Positions 34,888 to 42,840 of a stretch of DNA of 64,000 nt are shown one piece after another. The position numbers and the translations under genes are program-made. Source of the DNA: Brevibacterium epidermidis NBRC 14811 (lineage in GTDB: Bacteria; Actinomycetota; Actinomycetes; Actinomycetales; Brevibacteriaceae). Each line of letters starts with the position of its first letter. The first letter of the stretch is position 1. The notes beneath the pieces were generated by a model. It saw only the letters and a list, made by a program, of their open reading frames with translations. It was not told the DNA's origin and ran no database searches. The DNA lies in contig NZ_BCSJ01000002.1 in NCBI RefSeq assembly GCF_001570805.1, forward strand, positions 62,001-126,000, written 5' to 3'.

Positions 34888-35583
34888 ATGGCTGCAGCAT
34901 CCGCAGCGCCGGTGTCGGCGCGCAGGCAGGCTCGCCATGTCACTGTCTTCCTCGATGTCGACGGTGTCCTCAACTCCTACCCGGTCCCCAAACTGCGCAG
35001 CATGGCCGAGGGACGGAAGAAGCTGCACGCGTGGCACTACGAACTCCACTACCGGCCCGCCGTCGTCGAATTCTTCGACCGCATCGTCGAGACCCATGAG
35101 GTCGACGTCGTGTGGCTGTCGACCTGGTCGCAGCGATGCAAGTCCGAACTCGAACCGAAGTTCGGTCTGCGCAACTCCTTCGACGTCATCGAAATGCCCG
35201 ATGAGACCCACAATCGCTACGCTCACGACCCGCGGCAGTGGTGGAAGGCCCGTGCCATGGAGGACTGGCTGGCCACGCACGAACACGGGCGCGCGATCTG
35301 GATCGACGACGATCTGGCCTGGCCGGCCACCCGCGAGTACTTCCTTGAGAACTATTCGCCGAACCGCCTCAAACTCATCGCCCCGGACTTCGCCCACGGC
35401 CTGACGAAGGCCCATCTCAAGGAGATCCGGGAGTTCGCCTACCCGAAGGCCAGCGCTGCGAAGACTGGCGATTCGAAGCCCGTTGCCTCGAAGTCCGGCA
35501 ACCCGAAAACGGGCGATGCGACGACCGGCAATTCAGCGACTTCCGAGAAGAAGACGACAACCGACACGAAGGGGACTTCATGA
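34888..35583 (+). CDS. HAD-superfamily hydrolase-like protein with low-complexity tail
   Basis: A 231-residue protein. HAD motif I is FLDVDGVLNS (about 21-30), motif II is WLSTWS, and IWIDDDLAWP is the late acidic motif. A phosphatase or nucleotidase role is likely, with unknown substrate. The last 45 residues are a hydrophilic repeat-like tail (SKPVASKSGNPKTGDATTGN) that may be disordered. GGAAGGA precedes the ATG. The stop codon overlaps the start of the glutamate-racemase-like gene (ATGA), so the two are translationally coupled. Confidence 0.75.
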   Translation: MAAASAAPVSARRQARHVTVFLDVDGVLNSYPVPKLRSMAEGRKKLHAWHYELHYRPAVVEFFDRIVETHEVDVVWLSTWSQRCKSELEPKFGLRNSFDVIEMPDETHNRYAHDPRQWWKARAMEDWLATHEHGRAIWIDDDLAWPATREYFLENYSPNRLKLIAPDFAHGLTKAHLKEIREFAYPKASAAKTGDSKPVASKSGNPKTGDATTGNSATSEKKTTTDTKGTS

Positions 35584-36380
35584 CGCGCATCGGCCTGCTC
35601 GATTCCGGACTCGGACTCCTCGGCACCGCCGACGCGCTGTTCAACCTCGCCCCCGACGCGGACCTCGTCCTCGCAATGGACCCGGACTTCACCCCGTACG
35701 GCAGCCTGAGCACCGACACCCTCGAACAGCGGGCCCTGCACTCAGCCGGGGTGCTCGCCGAATGGGAACCCGACGCCATCGTCATCGCCTGCAACACCGC
35801 CTCGGTGCAGGCGCTCGAAGCCGTCCGTGCCCGCTACGAACCCGATATCCCCGTCATCGGCACCGTCCCGGCGGTGAAGATGGCCGCCGGCACCGGCCAG
35901 GATTTCGCTATCTGGGCGACGCCCGCGACCACGGGCAGCGAGTATCAGCAGAACCTCATCGACTCCTTCGCCGCAGACCTGCACGTGGCCAAGGTCGCCT
36001 GCCCCGGACTGGCCGAAGCCATCAACGCCGCTGACTTGGACAAGATCGACACCGCCATCGAGGATGCCTTCACCCAGATGGGGCCCGGAATGGAGACCGT
36101 TGTGCTCGGCTGCACCCACTATGGGCTCGTCGCCGACCGCATCATGGCTGCCCGGGCCGGAGCCCTCACTGTATTCGACTCCCCCATGCCCGTGGCCAAA
36201 CAGACGCTGCGTCGCATCGGCCTCGAACCCGCCGGAGTCGGTGAGGATCAGACCGGCACCGGACGCGTGCTCGCGACCTTCGCCTCCGGCCGACGCGTCA
36301 GCCTCCCCCGGGCCCTGGCCGCCTACCCAGCTGGCAAACGAATGCTGGCCCGAGAAGCCAGAGAGTCCCGAGAGGCCTGA
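35580..36380 (+). CDS. murI: Glutamate racemase-like protein (Asp/Glu racemase family)
   Basis: A 266-residue protein with the MurI pattern: DSGLGLLG near the N-terminus (family DSGxGG), ACNTAS with the first catalytic Cys at about residue 64, and GCTHYG with the second Cys. It would make D-glutamate for cell-wall synthesis. The first motif deviates at its end (GLL for GGL), and its partner is a HAD protein rather than the usual neighbours, so a second racemase with another role is possible. The start ATG overlaps the stop codon of the HAD gene. Confidence 0.8.
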   Translation: MTRIGLLDSGLGLLGTADALFNLAPDADLVLAMDPDFTPYGSLSTDTLEQRALHSAGVLAEWEPDAIVIACNTASVQALEAVRARYEPDIPVIGTVPAVKMAAGTGQDFAIWATPATTGSEYQQNLIDSFAADLHVAKVACPGLAEAINAADLDKIDTAIEDAFTQMGPGMETVVLGCTHYGLVADRIMAARAGALTVFDSPMPVAKQTLRRIGLEPAGVGEDQTGTGRVLATFASGRRVSLPRALAAYPAGKRMLAREARESREA

Positions 36381-36476
36381 GCCCACCCCCTCAGCGTTCC
36401 CTCTGAGCCGGGTCTTTCCCCGCCGTTCAGGCGTAGAATGGGCTAGACAGTCAGTCGTCAAAGGAGGCGATTCGAC

Positions 36477-37523
36477 ATGTTGGCGCTCAGTATCCTCGCC
36501 GCACTTGTCGCACTCGGAGCAATCACGCTGGGAAACAGCCTGAAGATCGTCAAGCAGTATGAGCGTGGGGTGGTCTTCCGCCTCGGCAGGGTGAATTCCG
36601 AGCCCCGTCCACCCGGAATGACCGCGATCGTCCCCTTCGTCGACAAGCTCGAGAAGGTCAACCTCCAGATCGTGACCATGCCCATCCCTGCACAGGAGGG
36701 CATCACCCGGGACAACGTCACCGTCCGCGTCGACGCTGTCATCTATTTCAAGGTCGTCGACCCGCGCAAGGCCGTCATCGACGTCGAGGACTACCAGCTC
36801 GCCGTCGGCCAGGTCGCCCAGACCTCGCTGCGGTCGATCATCGGTCAGAGCGAACTCGATGATCTGCTCACCAACCGCGAACGCCTTAACCAGGGCCTGG
36901 CGATCATGATCGATAGTCCCGCCGTCGACTGGGGCATCCACATCGACCGCGTCGAGATCAAGGACGTGGCACTGCCGGAGACGATGAAGCGCTCGATGTC
37001 GCGCCAGGCCGAAGCCGAACGCGAACGTCGATCCCGCGTCATCATCGCCGATGGTGAGCTGCAGGCTTCGAACAAGCTTGCCCAGGCGTCAGAGGCCATG
37101 GCCCACACCCCGTCCGCCCTGCAGCTGCGCCTGCTGCAGACCATCGTCGAGGTAGCCGCGGAACGGAACTCGACCCTGGTCCTGCCCTTCCCCGTCGAGC
37201 TGCTGCGCTTCCTCGAAGGCAACACCCCGACCGCTGTTCCCACCACCGAGGCGGGGCCGAAGTCGACCACGGACGCAGAGTCCAAACCCACCACGGACAC
37301 TCCCGCCGAGGCGGCCGACCGGTCCGAATCGGACACGACGCCGAAGGTACCGGCCGACCTCGACGCCATCGTCCAAGCGATGTCCGAATCGCTCAAGCTC
37401 ACCGGGCTGATGCCAGAGCAGGAGCGCGTCACCTCGGACATGCCGGAACAGGAGCGGACCACATCGGATTCGGACGCACGGTCCGACGCAACCGAACAGG
37501 AGGAGCACTTCGGTCACGCCTGA
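36477..37523 (+). CDS. SPFH/Band 7 membrane protein (slipin type)
   Basis: A 348-residue stomatin/slipin-like protein. One N-terminal membrane helix (about 1-20) is followed by the band-7 domain (YERGVVFRLGRV; PAQEGITRDNVTVRVDAVIYF; RSIIGQSELDDLL). A coiled stretch rich in Glu/Arg (QAEAERERRSRVIIADGE) supports oligomers. The C-terminal 90 residues are acidic and low-complexity, with two EQERxTSD repeats. Slipins organise membrane domains and often work with NfeD proteins, but no nfeD gene is nearby. AAAGGAGGCG precedes the ATG. Confidence 0.85.
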   Translation: MLALSILAALVALGAITLGNSLKIVKQYERGVVFRLGRVNSEPRPPGMTAIVPFVDKLEKVNLQIVTMPIPAQEGITRDNVTVRVDAVIYFKVVDPRKAVIDVEDYQLAVGQVAQTSLRSIIGQSELDDLLTNRERLNQGLAIMIDSPAVDWGIHIDRVEIKDVALPETMKRSMSRQAEAERERRSRVIIADGELQASNKLAQASEAMAHTPSALQLRLLQTIVEVAAERNSTLVLPFPVELLRFLEGNTPTAVPTTEAGPKSTTDAESKPTTDTPAEAADRSESDTTPKVPADLDAIVQAMSESLKLTGLMPEQERVTSDMPEQERTTSDSDARSDATEQEEHFGHA

Positions 37524-37623
37524 ACCGCCCCTCTCCAACCATCGCCCGACCTAGCCTTACCCGGCCACGGACCCTTCCCGCAGTCTTCAGCGTCCGTCCA
37601 AACCGGAGGACTAGGCTGGGCGC

Positions 37624-38220
37624 ATGGACCTCAATCGCACTGGAAGAACAGTCATCGTCAACGGCGTCATCGCCCTCGTGATGGGTGCGCTGATGATGGT
37701 CTGGCCAGGCACCTCCGCCGAGGTGGTGGTGCGGATCTTCGCCTGCTGGCTCGCCGTCATCGCCATCTCCTCCCTCGTGTTCGCACCGAAGGGAGGCCGC
37801 ACCGGCAGCATGGTCACGCGTGCGGTTCTGCTCATCCTCCTCGGTGTGCTCATCTTCTTCACCCCTATGCTCTTCGCGTCCATGGTCACGGTGCTGACCG
37901 GGTTCGCGATCATCTTCTTCAGCTTCCTCGCCCTCACCGTGTCCTTCTTCATCCGTCGGATGGGTGTGAGGTCGTGGTGGGTGCTCACCGTCATCGGAGT
38001 GCTCGGCATCATCCTTGGCGGCTTCTTCCTATTCGCTCCGGGCGCCGGGGTGACCGCGCTGATCTTCACCCTCGCCGGGTTCATCATCATCGTCGGCATC
38101 GCTCTCATCGCTCTCGGCCGTCGCCTGCGCAGGGTCGACCGGCAGATGAAGTCGGACCCGCATCGCAATGGTCCCGACGATGGCGGCGGCGATGTCATCC
38201 GCGGGGAGATCATCGACTGA
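37624..38220 (+). CDS. HdeD/DUF308-family membrane protein
   Basis: A 198-residue membrane protein with six predicted helices arranged as pairs, as in HdeD/DUF308 proteins (VNGVIALVMGALMMVWPG; GILIF-like turns; LGGFFLFAPGAG). HdeD is linked to acid resistance in enteric bacteria; the role in actinobacteria is not established. The C-terminal tail is hydrophilic. TAGGCT ends exactly 6 nt before the ATG with no Shine-Dalgarno sequence, so it is probably leaderless. A terminator hairpin follows at 38257-38290. Confidence 0.75.
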   Translation: MDLNRTGRTVIVNGVIALVMGALMMVWPGTSAEVVVRIFACWLAVIAISSLVFAPKGGRTGSMVTRAVLLILLGVLIFFTPMLFASMVTVLTGFAIIFFSFLALTVSFFIRRMGVRSWWVLTVIGVLGIILGGFFLFAPGAGVTALIFTLAGFIIIVGIALIALGRRLRRVDRQMKSDPHRNGPDDGGGDVIRGEIID

Positions 38221-38256
38221 TTCCGGCCGCCTCAGCGAGCTTTTCGCACTTCGATC

Positions 38257-38290
38257 GAGCCCGGATCCGCAGATAAGCGGATCCGGGCTC
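38257..38290 (+). terminator. Terminator hairpin after the HdeD-like gene
   Basis: GAGCCCGGATCCGC pairs perfectly with GCGGATCCGGGCTC around AGATAA (14-bp stem). A short TTT follows. It lies 36 bases past the stop codon. Confidence 0.75.
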
Positions 38291-38576
38291 TTTCATGCGC
38301 TCATTTCGGGCCGAAGTGGTCATTGTCACAACACGAATTTCCGTCCTCGGCGCCCCCGTATTCACCCTCCACCGAAACCCGGCCGACATAGCACCTGACC
38401 TGGAACATTGCGTGAACGGAAGGCAAAAAGTACCGACTGTGCATGAGCATTTCGTGAGCCTCGGAATCGGAGTTAACCGTCCATTCACCTTCCCCGTAAC
38501 CTGGCGGTCATTCGGCCTGCGAATCATAGAGGCAGACAGACACTGCCACATCGACTGAAACTCGCTAGGAGAACGA
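38291..38576. other. Upstream region of the phosphate transporter gene
   Basis: No gene is seen. The region is less GC-rich than its surroundings and holds the PHO-box-like repeats at 38472-38501. I could not fix a -10/-35 pair with confidence. Confidence 0.4.
38472..38501 (+). promoter_or_regulatory. PHO-box-like direct repeats
   Basis: GTTAACC (38472), ATTCACC (38483) and CGTAACC (38495) are spaced 11 and 12 bases. This resembles the GTTCACC direct repeats bound by PhoP in actinobacteria. They precede a phosphate transporter gene, which supports phosphate control. Confidence 0.55.
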
Positions 38577-40079
38577 ATGACCCAGGTTCTGGCACCGGAG
38601 CGCCACACTCCACCGCCTGCCGTCGGCCGCAGCAACGACCGCCTCTGGCATCTGGCCTTCGGTGGCCTGCTGGCGATCACCCTCATCGCCTTCACCCTGT
38701 GGTCCTTCGACTTCGTGGGCCGCGACGCACCCCGCATGGTGCTCATCACCACGGTCATCTTCGGCGCCTTCATGGCCTTCAACATCGGCGGCAATGACGT
38801 CGCCAACGCCTTCGGCACCTCCGTCGGCGCCGGCACCCTGACGATGAAGCAGGCACTGCTCATCGCCGCAGTCTTCGAGGTCAGCGGCGCCCTGCTCGCC
38901 GGCGGTGACGTCACCGACACGATCAAGAGCGGAATCGTCGACCTCAGCGGGGTGGCGATCAACCCGATGGACTTCGCGTTCATCATGATGGCGGCCCTCC
39001 TCGGCGCCGCAGTGTGGCTGCTCGTAGCAACTCGGATGGGCTGGCCGGTGTCGACGACGCACGCCATCATCGGCGGCATCATCGGTGCCTCGCTGACGAT
39101 CGGCTTCGTCACCGGCACCGGCGGATTCGCCATGGTGCAGTGGTCCGAGGTCGGTCAGATCGCGATCTCCTGGGTCCTATCTCCCGCTCTCGGCGGACTC
39201 GCCGCGTTCATCATCTACGGACTGATCAAGAAGTACGTGCTCGGCAAGTCGCTGTCGCACACGCTGAAGCCGCACATGCTCGCCCCGGTCTCCGCGGCCG
39301 AGGGATCCGTCGACGCACAGATCGACGCCGCCACCGAGGATGACCCCACCGACGGCGGATCGATCGGCACCCATTCGGCCCTGCAGCGGTGGGTTCCCCT
39401 CATCGCCGCCGCAGGTGCGGTCATCATCACCGCGATGCTGCTGTTCAAGGGCCTGAAGAACCTCGACATGAGCGTGTCCACCGTCGGCGGCCTGCTCATC
39501 ATGGCGATGATCGGCGCGGCCGTGTGGCTGGCTGTGTTCGTCTTCGCGAAGACCCTGCGCAAGCAGACGGTTCCCCGTGCGACGTACATCCTGTTCTCCT
39601 GGATGCAGGTGTTCACCGCCTCCGCATTCGCCTTCAGCCACGGTTCGAACGACATCGCCAACGCTGTCGGCCCCTTCGCCGCCGTCCTCGATGTGCTCCG
39701 CACCGGCAACATGCACGGCGAGGCGACCGTGCCGTTTGCGGCCATGCTCACCTGCGGTATCGCCCTCATCGTCGGTCTCTGGTTCATCGGCCGCAAGGTC
39801 ATCGCGACCGTCGGCACGAACCTCACCGAGATCCACCCAGCCTCCGGATTCGCCGCCGAGCTCGCTGCCGCAGGAATCGTCATGGCCGCCTCGGTGAGTG
39901 GTCTGCCGGTGTCGTCGACGCACATCCTCATCGGTGCGATCATCGGTGTCGGCCTGGTCAACCGCTCGGCGAACTGGAAGCTCATGAAGCCGATCGCGCT
40001 GGCGTGGATCATCACCCTCCCGGCCGCCGCGGTCATCGGTTCGATCGGCGTCATCGCCCTGCGCACCCTGATGGGCTGA
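38577..40079 (+). CDS. pit: Low-affinity inorganic phosphate transporter (PiT family)
   Basis: A 500-residue membrane protein. The two PiT signatures are [16 protein letters not shown] (about 71-86) and [16 protein letters not shown] (about 357-372), in inverted repeats of about six helices each. [13 protein letters not shown] and [13 protein letters not shown] match the second conserved motif of each half. It imports phosphate, often with a metal ion, driven by proton or sodium gradients. A hydrophilic loop lies near 235-275. AGGAGAACG precedes the ATG. PHO-box-like repeats lie about 75-105 bases upstream, and a strong terminator follows. Confidence 0.92.
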   Translation: MTQVLAPERHTPPPAVGRSNDRLWHLAFGGLLAITLIAFTLWSFDFVGRDAPRMVLITTVIFGAFMAFNIGGNDVANAFGTSVGAGTLTMKQALLIAAVFEVSGALLAGGDVTDTIKSGIVDLSGVAINPMDFAFIMMAALLGAAVWLLVATRMGWPVSTTHAIIGGIIGASLTIGFVTGTGGFAMVQWSEVGQIAISWVLSPALGGLAAFIIYGLIKKYVLGKSLSHTLKPHMLAPVSAAEGSVDAQIDAATEDDPTDGGSIGTHSALQRWVPLIAAAGAVIITAMLLFKGLKNLDMSVSTVGGLLIMAMIGAAVWLAVFVFAKTLRKQTVPRATYILFSWMQVFTASAFAFSHGSNDIANAVGPFAAVLDVLRTGNMHGEATVPFAAMLTCGIALIVGLWFIGRKVIATVGTNLTEIHPASGFAAELAAAGIVMAASVSGLPVSSTHILIGAIIGVGLVNRSANWKLMKPIALAWIITLPAAAVIGSIGVIALRTLMG

Positions 40080-40154
40080 CCCGCTGACGCGAACGCTCCG
40101 CTAGCGTTCGCCGGACCACGTTCGAGACATCTCGTCAAACGGATCCGACCTTCC

Positions 40155-40193
40155 GCCCCGTCGACTTCCCCACGAAGTCGGCGGGGCGTTTTT
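40155..40193 (+). terminator. Rho-independent terminator after pit
   Basis: GCCCCGTCGACTTC pairs with GAAGTCGGCGGGGC (one mismatch) around CCCAC and is followed by GTTTTT. It is the clearest intrinsic terminator of the window, with a true T-run. Confidence 0.85.
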
Positions 40194-40228
40194 CATCCGA
40201 ACCCTGGTGCCGGCAAAGACCCCTGTGC

Positions 40229-40234
40229 TATCTT
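40229..40234 (+). promoter_or_regulatory. -10 box of the erm leader transcript
   Basis: TATCTT ends 7 nt before the ATG of the erm leader peptide. This spacing predicts transcription starting at or next to the A of the ATG (a leaderless leader peptide). Confidence 0.55.
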
Positions 40235-40241
40235 GTTCGGC

Positions 40242-40307
40242 ATGGGAACATTGAACAGCAGCGCAGTGACTGCGCCTTGCTTCTTTATTCGTCACCGCAG
40301 CGCCTGA
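40242..40307 (+). CDS. Leader peptide of the erm gene
   Basis: A 21-codon ORF starting MGTLNSSAVT and ending with APCFFIRHRSA, followed by TGA. It lies about 240 bases before the erm methyltransferase. In known erm systems a ribosome stalled by a macrolide on a short leader peptide changes the RNA fold and opens translation of erm. Here the leader has no ribosome-binding site, and a -10 box sits 7 nt before its ATG. The RNA between leader and erm can form hairpins at 40337-40358 and 40518-40543. Function is inferred from position and fold. Confidence 0.65.
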   Translation: MGTLNSSAVTAPCFFIRHRSA

Positions 40308-40336
40308 CAGCGCGCCTGACGAATTCTTCTGCGATC

Positions 40337-40358
40337 GGATGACCGACGACGGTCATCC
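40337..40358 (+). promoter_or_regulatory. Attenuator hairpin in the erm 5' region
   Basis: GGATGACC pairs perfectly with GGTCATCC around GACGAC, 30 bases after the leader stop codon. It is a candidate element of the drug-responsive RNA switch. Confidence 0.5.
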
Positions 40359-40517
40359 TGATCACCTCTGCAAGCGCGTTGTCCTCCCGGAGAGCCCTCG
40401 GCATCCGGGCGATGCGGCAATCGGCTGATCCCTTTCCGATTCCCTGACCACTTCGATCACAACGGTCGAGACGGTCATCGCGAATCGATCTGACTCACCA
40501 TCATTGCGCTGCCTCGG

Positions 40518-40543
40518 GTGCCTCCAACTTCTTTTTGGAGCAC
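40518..40543 (+). promoter_or_regulatory. Hairpin covering the likely erm ribosome-binding site
   Basis: GTG-C-CTCCAA pairs with TTGGAGCAC around CTTCTTT, with one bulged C. The second arm holds GGAG, which lies 9 bases before a TTG start codon at 40550. Closing this hairpin would block erm translation. Confidence 0.55.
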
Positions 40544-40549
40544 ATCCCA

Positions 40550-41683
40550 TTGCGACCCCGAAACTCACGAAGCCGTTCGACACATCCGCGTTCGACATCA
40601 CGGTCGATGCACGGCGGGCGGCATGAACTCGGCCAGAACTTTCTGCGCTCATCCACCATCATCGACACGATTGCGAGCCTGGCTCGTTCCACCTCCGGAC
40701 CGATCATGGAGATCGGTCCCGGCGACGGAGCAGTCACCGCCGAGCTCTACCGGCTCGGGCGAGAGCTCACACTCGTCGAACTCGACGAAACGAGGTTGGA
40801 TCACCTTGAAGACACGTACCCGCGGGCAGAGGTCCGGCACGCCGACATCCTGACCACCCGGCTCGACCGGCCGGTCATCGTCGGCAATCTGCCGTTCCAC
40901 CTCACCACTCCCATCCTCCGCAAACTGCTGCGTTCCGGACGCTGGCAGCGGGCGATTCTGCTCACCCAATGGGAGGTGGCCCGCAAACGCGCAGGAATCG
41001 GCGGGTCGACCATGATGACCGCGCAATGGGCGCCGTGGTTCGACTTCCGTCTCGTCACCCGCGTCCCTGCCGATGCGTTCACCCCGAAACCCAGCGTCGA
41101 TGGCGGCATCCTCACCATCGATCGCTGCACCACCGGATCGATCCCGGTTCGTTCTCGATCCGATTATCAACAGTTCGTCCGTTCGGTCTTCACCGGTCGC
41201 GGGCGAGGAATGAAAGGAATCCTCTCGAAGATGAGCATCACCGATCACCGCACTCTGCAATCGACCATGGACCGCAACGACATCAGAGGAGACACCTTGC
41301 CCAAAGACCTCACCCCAGACCAGTGGACCGGACTGTTCACCGAACTGACCACCGAAACCGAGCAGAAGAACTCCGGCAACCACAAGACCGCGAAGACCAC
41401 GACACAACCGAAGAATGCGAAGAAGGGACAGACCATGCGAAACAGCAAAGCACCCCAACAGAATCCCGTCACCGAGGCGGCCCCGGAGAAGCCATTGATC
41501 ACCGGGGAGATGCCCATCGTCGGCGCCCAAAAGGCGACCGAGAAGCTCCAGGCTTCCATCCCGGGTGCCGGTCCCAAGGCGAAGAGCCATGACAAGGGCC
41601 ATCTGCAGGCCGAACGCGGTTTCATGAATCAGCATCAGAAACCGCAGCAGCCCCAGCCGAGGTGGAACCTGCCGCGCAGGTGA
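40550..41683 (+). CDS. erm: 23S rRNA adenine-N6 (di)methyltransferase, Erm family
   Basis: A macrolide-lincosamide-streptogramin resistance enzyme that methylates 23S rRNA (A2058 in E. coli numbering). Core motifs are GRHELGQNFL, the SAM-binding MEIGPGDGAV, and VGNLPFHLTTPILRKLL with the NLPF catalytic motif; the core resembles Erm(X). I start at a TTG with GGAG upstream; the first ATG in frame is at 40607 and may be the true start, giving MHGGRHELGQ. About 110 extra residues after the core are Lys-, Gln- and Pro-rich and probably disordered, as also known for ErmE. A leader peptide and hairpins upstream suggest inducible translation. Confidence 0.85.
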   Translation: MRPRNSRSRSTHPRSTSRSMHGGRHELGQNFLRSSTIIDTIASLARSTSGPIMEIGPGDGAVTAELYRLGRELTLVELDETRLDHLEDTYPRAEVRHADILTTRLDRPVIVGNLPFHLTTPILRKLLRSGRWQRAILLTQWEVARKRAGIGGSTMMTAQWAPWFDFRLVTRVPADAFTPKPSVDGGILTIDRCTTGSIPVRSRSDYQQFVRSVFTGRGRGMKGILSKMSITDHRTLQSTMDRNDIRGDTLPKDLTPDQWTGLFTELTTETEQKNSGNHKTAKTTTQPKNAKKGQTMRNSKAPQQNPVTEAAPEKPLITGEMPIVGAQKATEKLQASIPGAGPKAKSHDKGHLQAERGFMNQHQKPQQPQPRWNLPRR

Positions 41684-41712
41684 AATTGAACCTGCCGCGG
41701 AGGTAAGTCGTC

Positions 41713-41754
41713 CAGTGCTCCGGTCCGACGTTTCCCCGTCGGACCGGGGCACTG
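41713..41754 (+). terminator. Terminator hairpin after erm
   Basis: CAGTGCTCCGGTCCGACG pairs with CGTCGGACCGGGGCACTG (one G-T pair) around TTTCCC. The stem is 18 bp. No T-run follows. Confidence 0.65.
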
Positions 41755-41888
41755 TCCGGCCCGTGCGATGCCGGGCTACCGGCGGCTCCGTCATCTTCTC
41801 CGGAAGTTCATCTTCACCGTCTGCCGGCGCTCGTAGACTGAAAACAGCACGTCCACGTACCGCGCATTCGGTCGAGAGGGCAGCCGGA

Positions 41889-42098
41889 ATGGACAAAGAA
41901 CACGGCACTCACATCGGACGCTTCATCAACGGATGGTGTCCCGGCTGCGAGGAGAGCAGCAGCCTGACACCGGGTCGACTAGACACCGACGAAACCATCG
42001 AGTTCCGCACCTGCGTCGACTGCGGAGAAACCGTCGAGGACCACGACCCCCGCTTCTGGTCATCCGCAGCCGACGCCGATAAAGAAGGACTCGTCTAG
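41889..42098 (+). CDS. Small zinc-ribbon-like protein
   Basis: A 69-residue acidic protein with two CxxC pairs, GWCPGCEES and RTCVDCGET, which fit a zinc ribbon. The rest has no known domain. GAGAGGG lies upstream of the ATG at 41889, with the spacing somewhat long. It stands between erm and an unknown gene on the same strand. Function is unknown; a nucleic-acid or protein-binding role is only suggested by the fold. Confidence 0.6.
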   Translation: MDKEHGTHIGRFINGWCPGCEESSSLTPGRLDTDETIEFRTCVDCGETVEDHDPRFWSSAADADKEGLV

Positions 42099-42315
42099 AT
42101 TCTTCCGCGACTGACCCGCAGAAATCGGCAGCACACGGGTCATGTCAGACCCTCCGTCTACACTGAAATCACGTTCGCGAGCTGTGGCCATCGGTACCTG
42201 GCCGGCCACACGGCAACCCGTCATCGACCGGGTGCCCCAGGGGAAGAACGGGCCCGTGCCGACCGCTCGGGCAAGCTTCGATCAGGGCCGATGCGCCCGA
42301 GAAGGACGGTTCGCC

Positions 42316-42792
42316 ATGTCCGCAGACTTCTACGACTTTGACGAAAAGCGCCGCAGGGCCGCTGAACAGTGGCCAGGCTTCGACCCCGCAGAGGCACTGC
42401 ACTGGTCGAAGGTCCTCCTCCGCCATTCCCCCGACCCGCAGCGAGCCGGAATCAAAGCTCAGATGAGCGAGGCGATCAACCGCGGCATTCCTGTCGCCGG
42501 ACCCGATTGGGTGCGCACCGCCGACTCCGCACGCGCAGACGGCTTCAACCCGGTGCTCTTTCAAGCACTCCACGAAAGCCTTCACACCATTTCGAAAGAG
42601 TCGTTCCGATCCCACCCGGGACACCGCCAGGTGACATTCAAGACCTACCTGCCCGGCACCCCGTATGAATCCGAACTCTGGAGCGATTGGCCGAAGATCT
42701 TCCTCACCGATGGATTCGATGCGCGAACGGCCACGACACTGACTCTGCTGCGCGCGGAACCGAAGTTTCCGCGCCCGCACACCAACGGTTGA
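42316..42792 (+). CDS. Hypothetical protein
   Basis: A 158-residue soluble protein with no domain I recognise. AAGGA lies 9 bases before the ATG at 42316, and the composition looks coding from there. The frame extends upstream to 42142 with an Arg/Pro-rich stretch that is probably not translated. The protein is rich in Trp, Phe and charged residues and has an alternating pattern suggesting a mixed alpha/beta fold. Neither neighbour gives a hint: a zinc-ribbon protein before it and a convergent membrane protein after it. Confidence 0.55.
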   Translation: MSADFYDFDEKRRRAAEQWPGFDPAEALHWSKVLLRHSPDPQRAGIKAQMSEAINRGIPVAGPDWVRTADSARADGFNPVLFQALHESLHTISKESFRSHPGHRQVTFKTYLPGTPYESELWSDWPKIFLTDGFDARTATTLTLLRAEPKFPRPHTNG

Positions 42793-42840
42793 GGTGAGAC
42801 CACCCGACCGCGCCCAACCCAACCGGCACGGCCTGTCGGA

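Noticed and set aside
37240..37523. The EQERxTSD repeats at the end of the SPFH protein as a novel repeat domain
   Set aside because: Only two short units in a generally acidic low-complexity tail; more likely local slippage.
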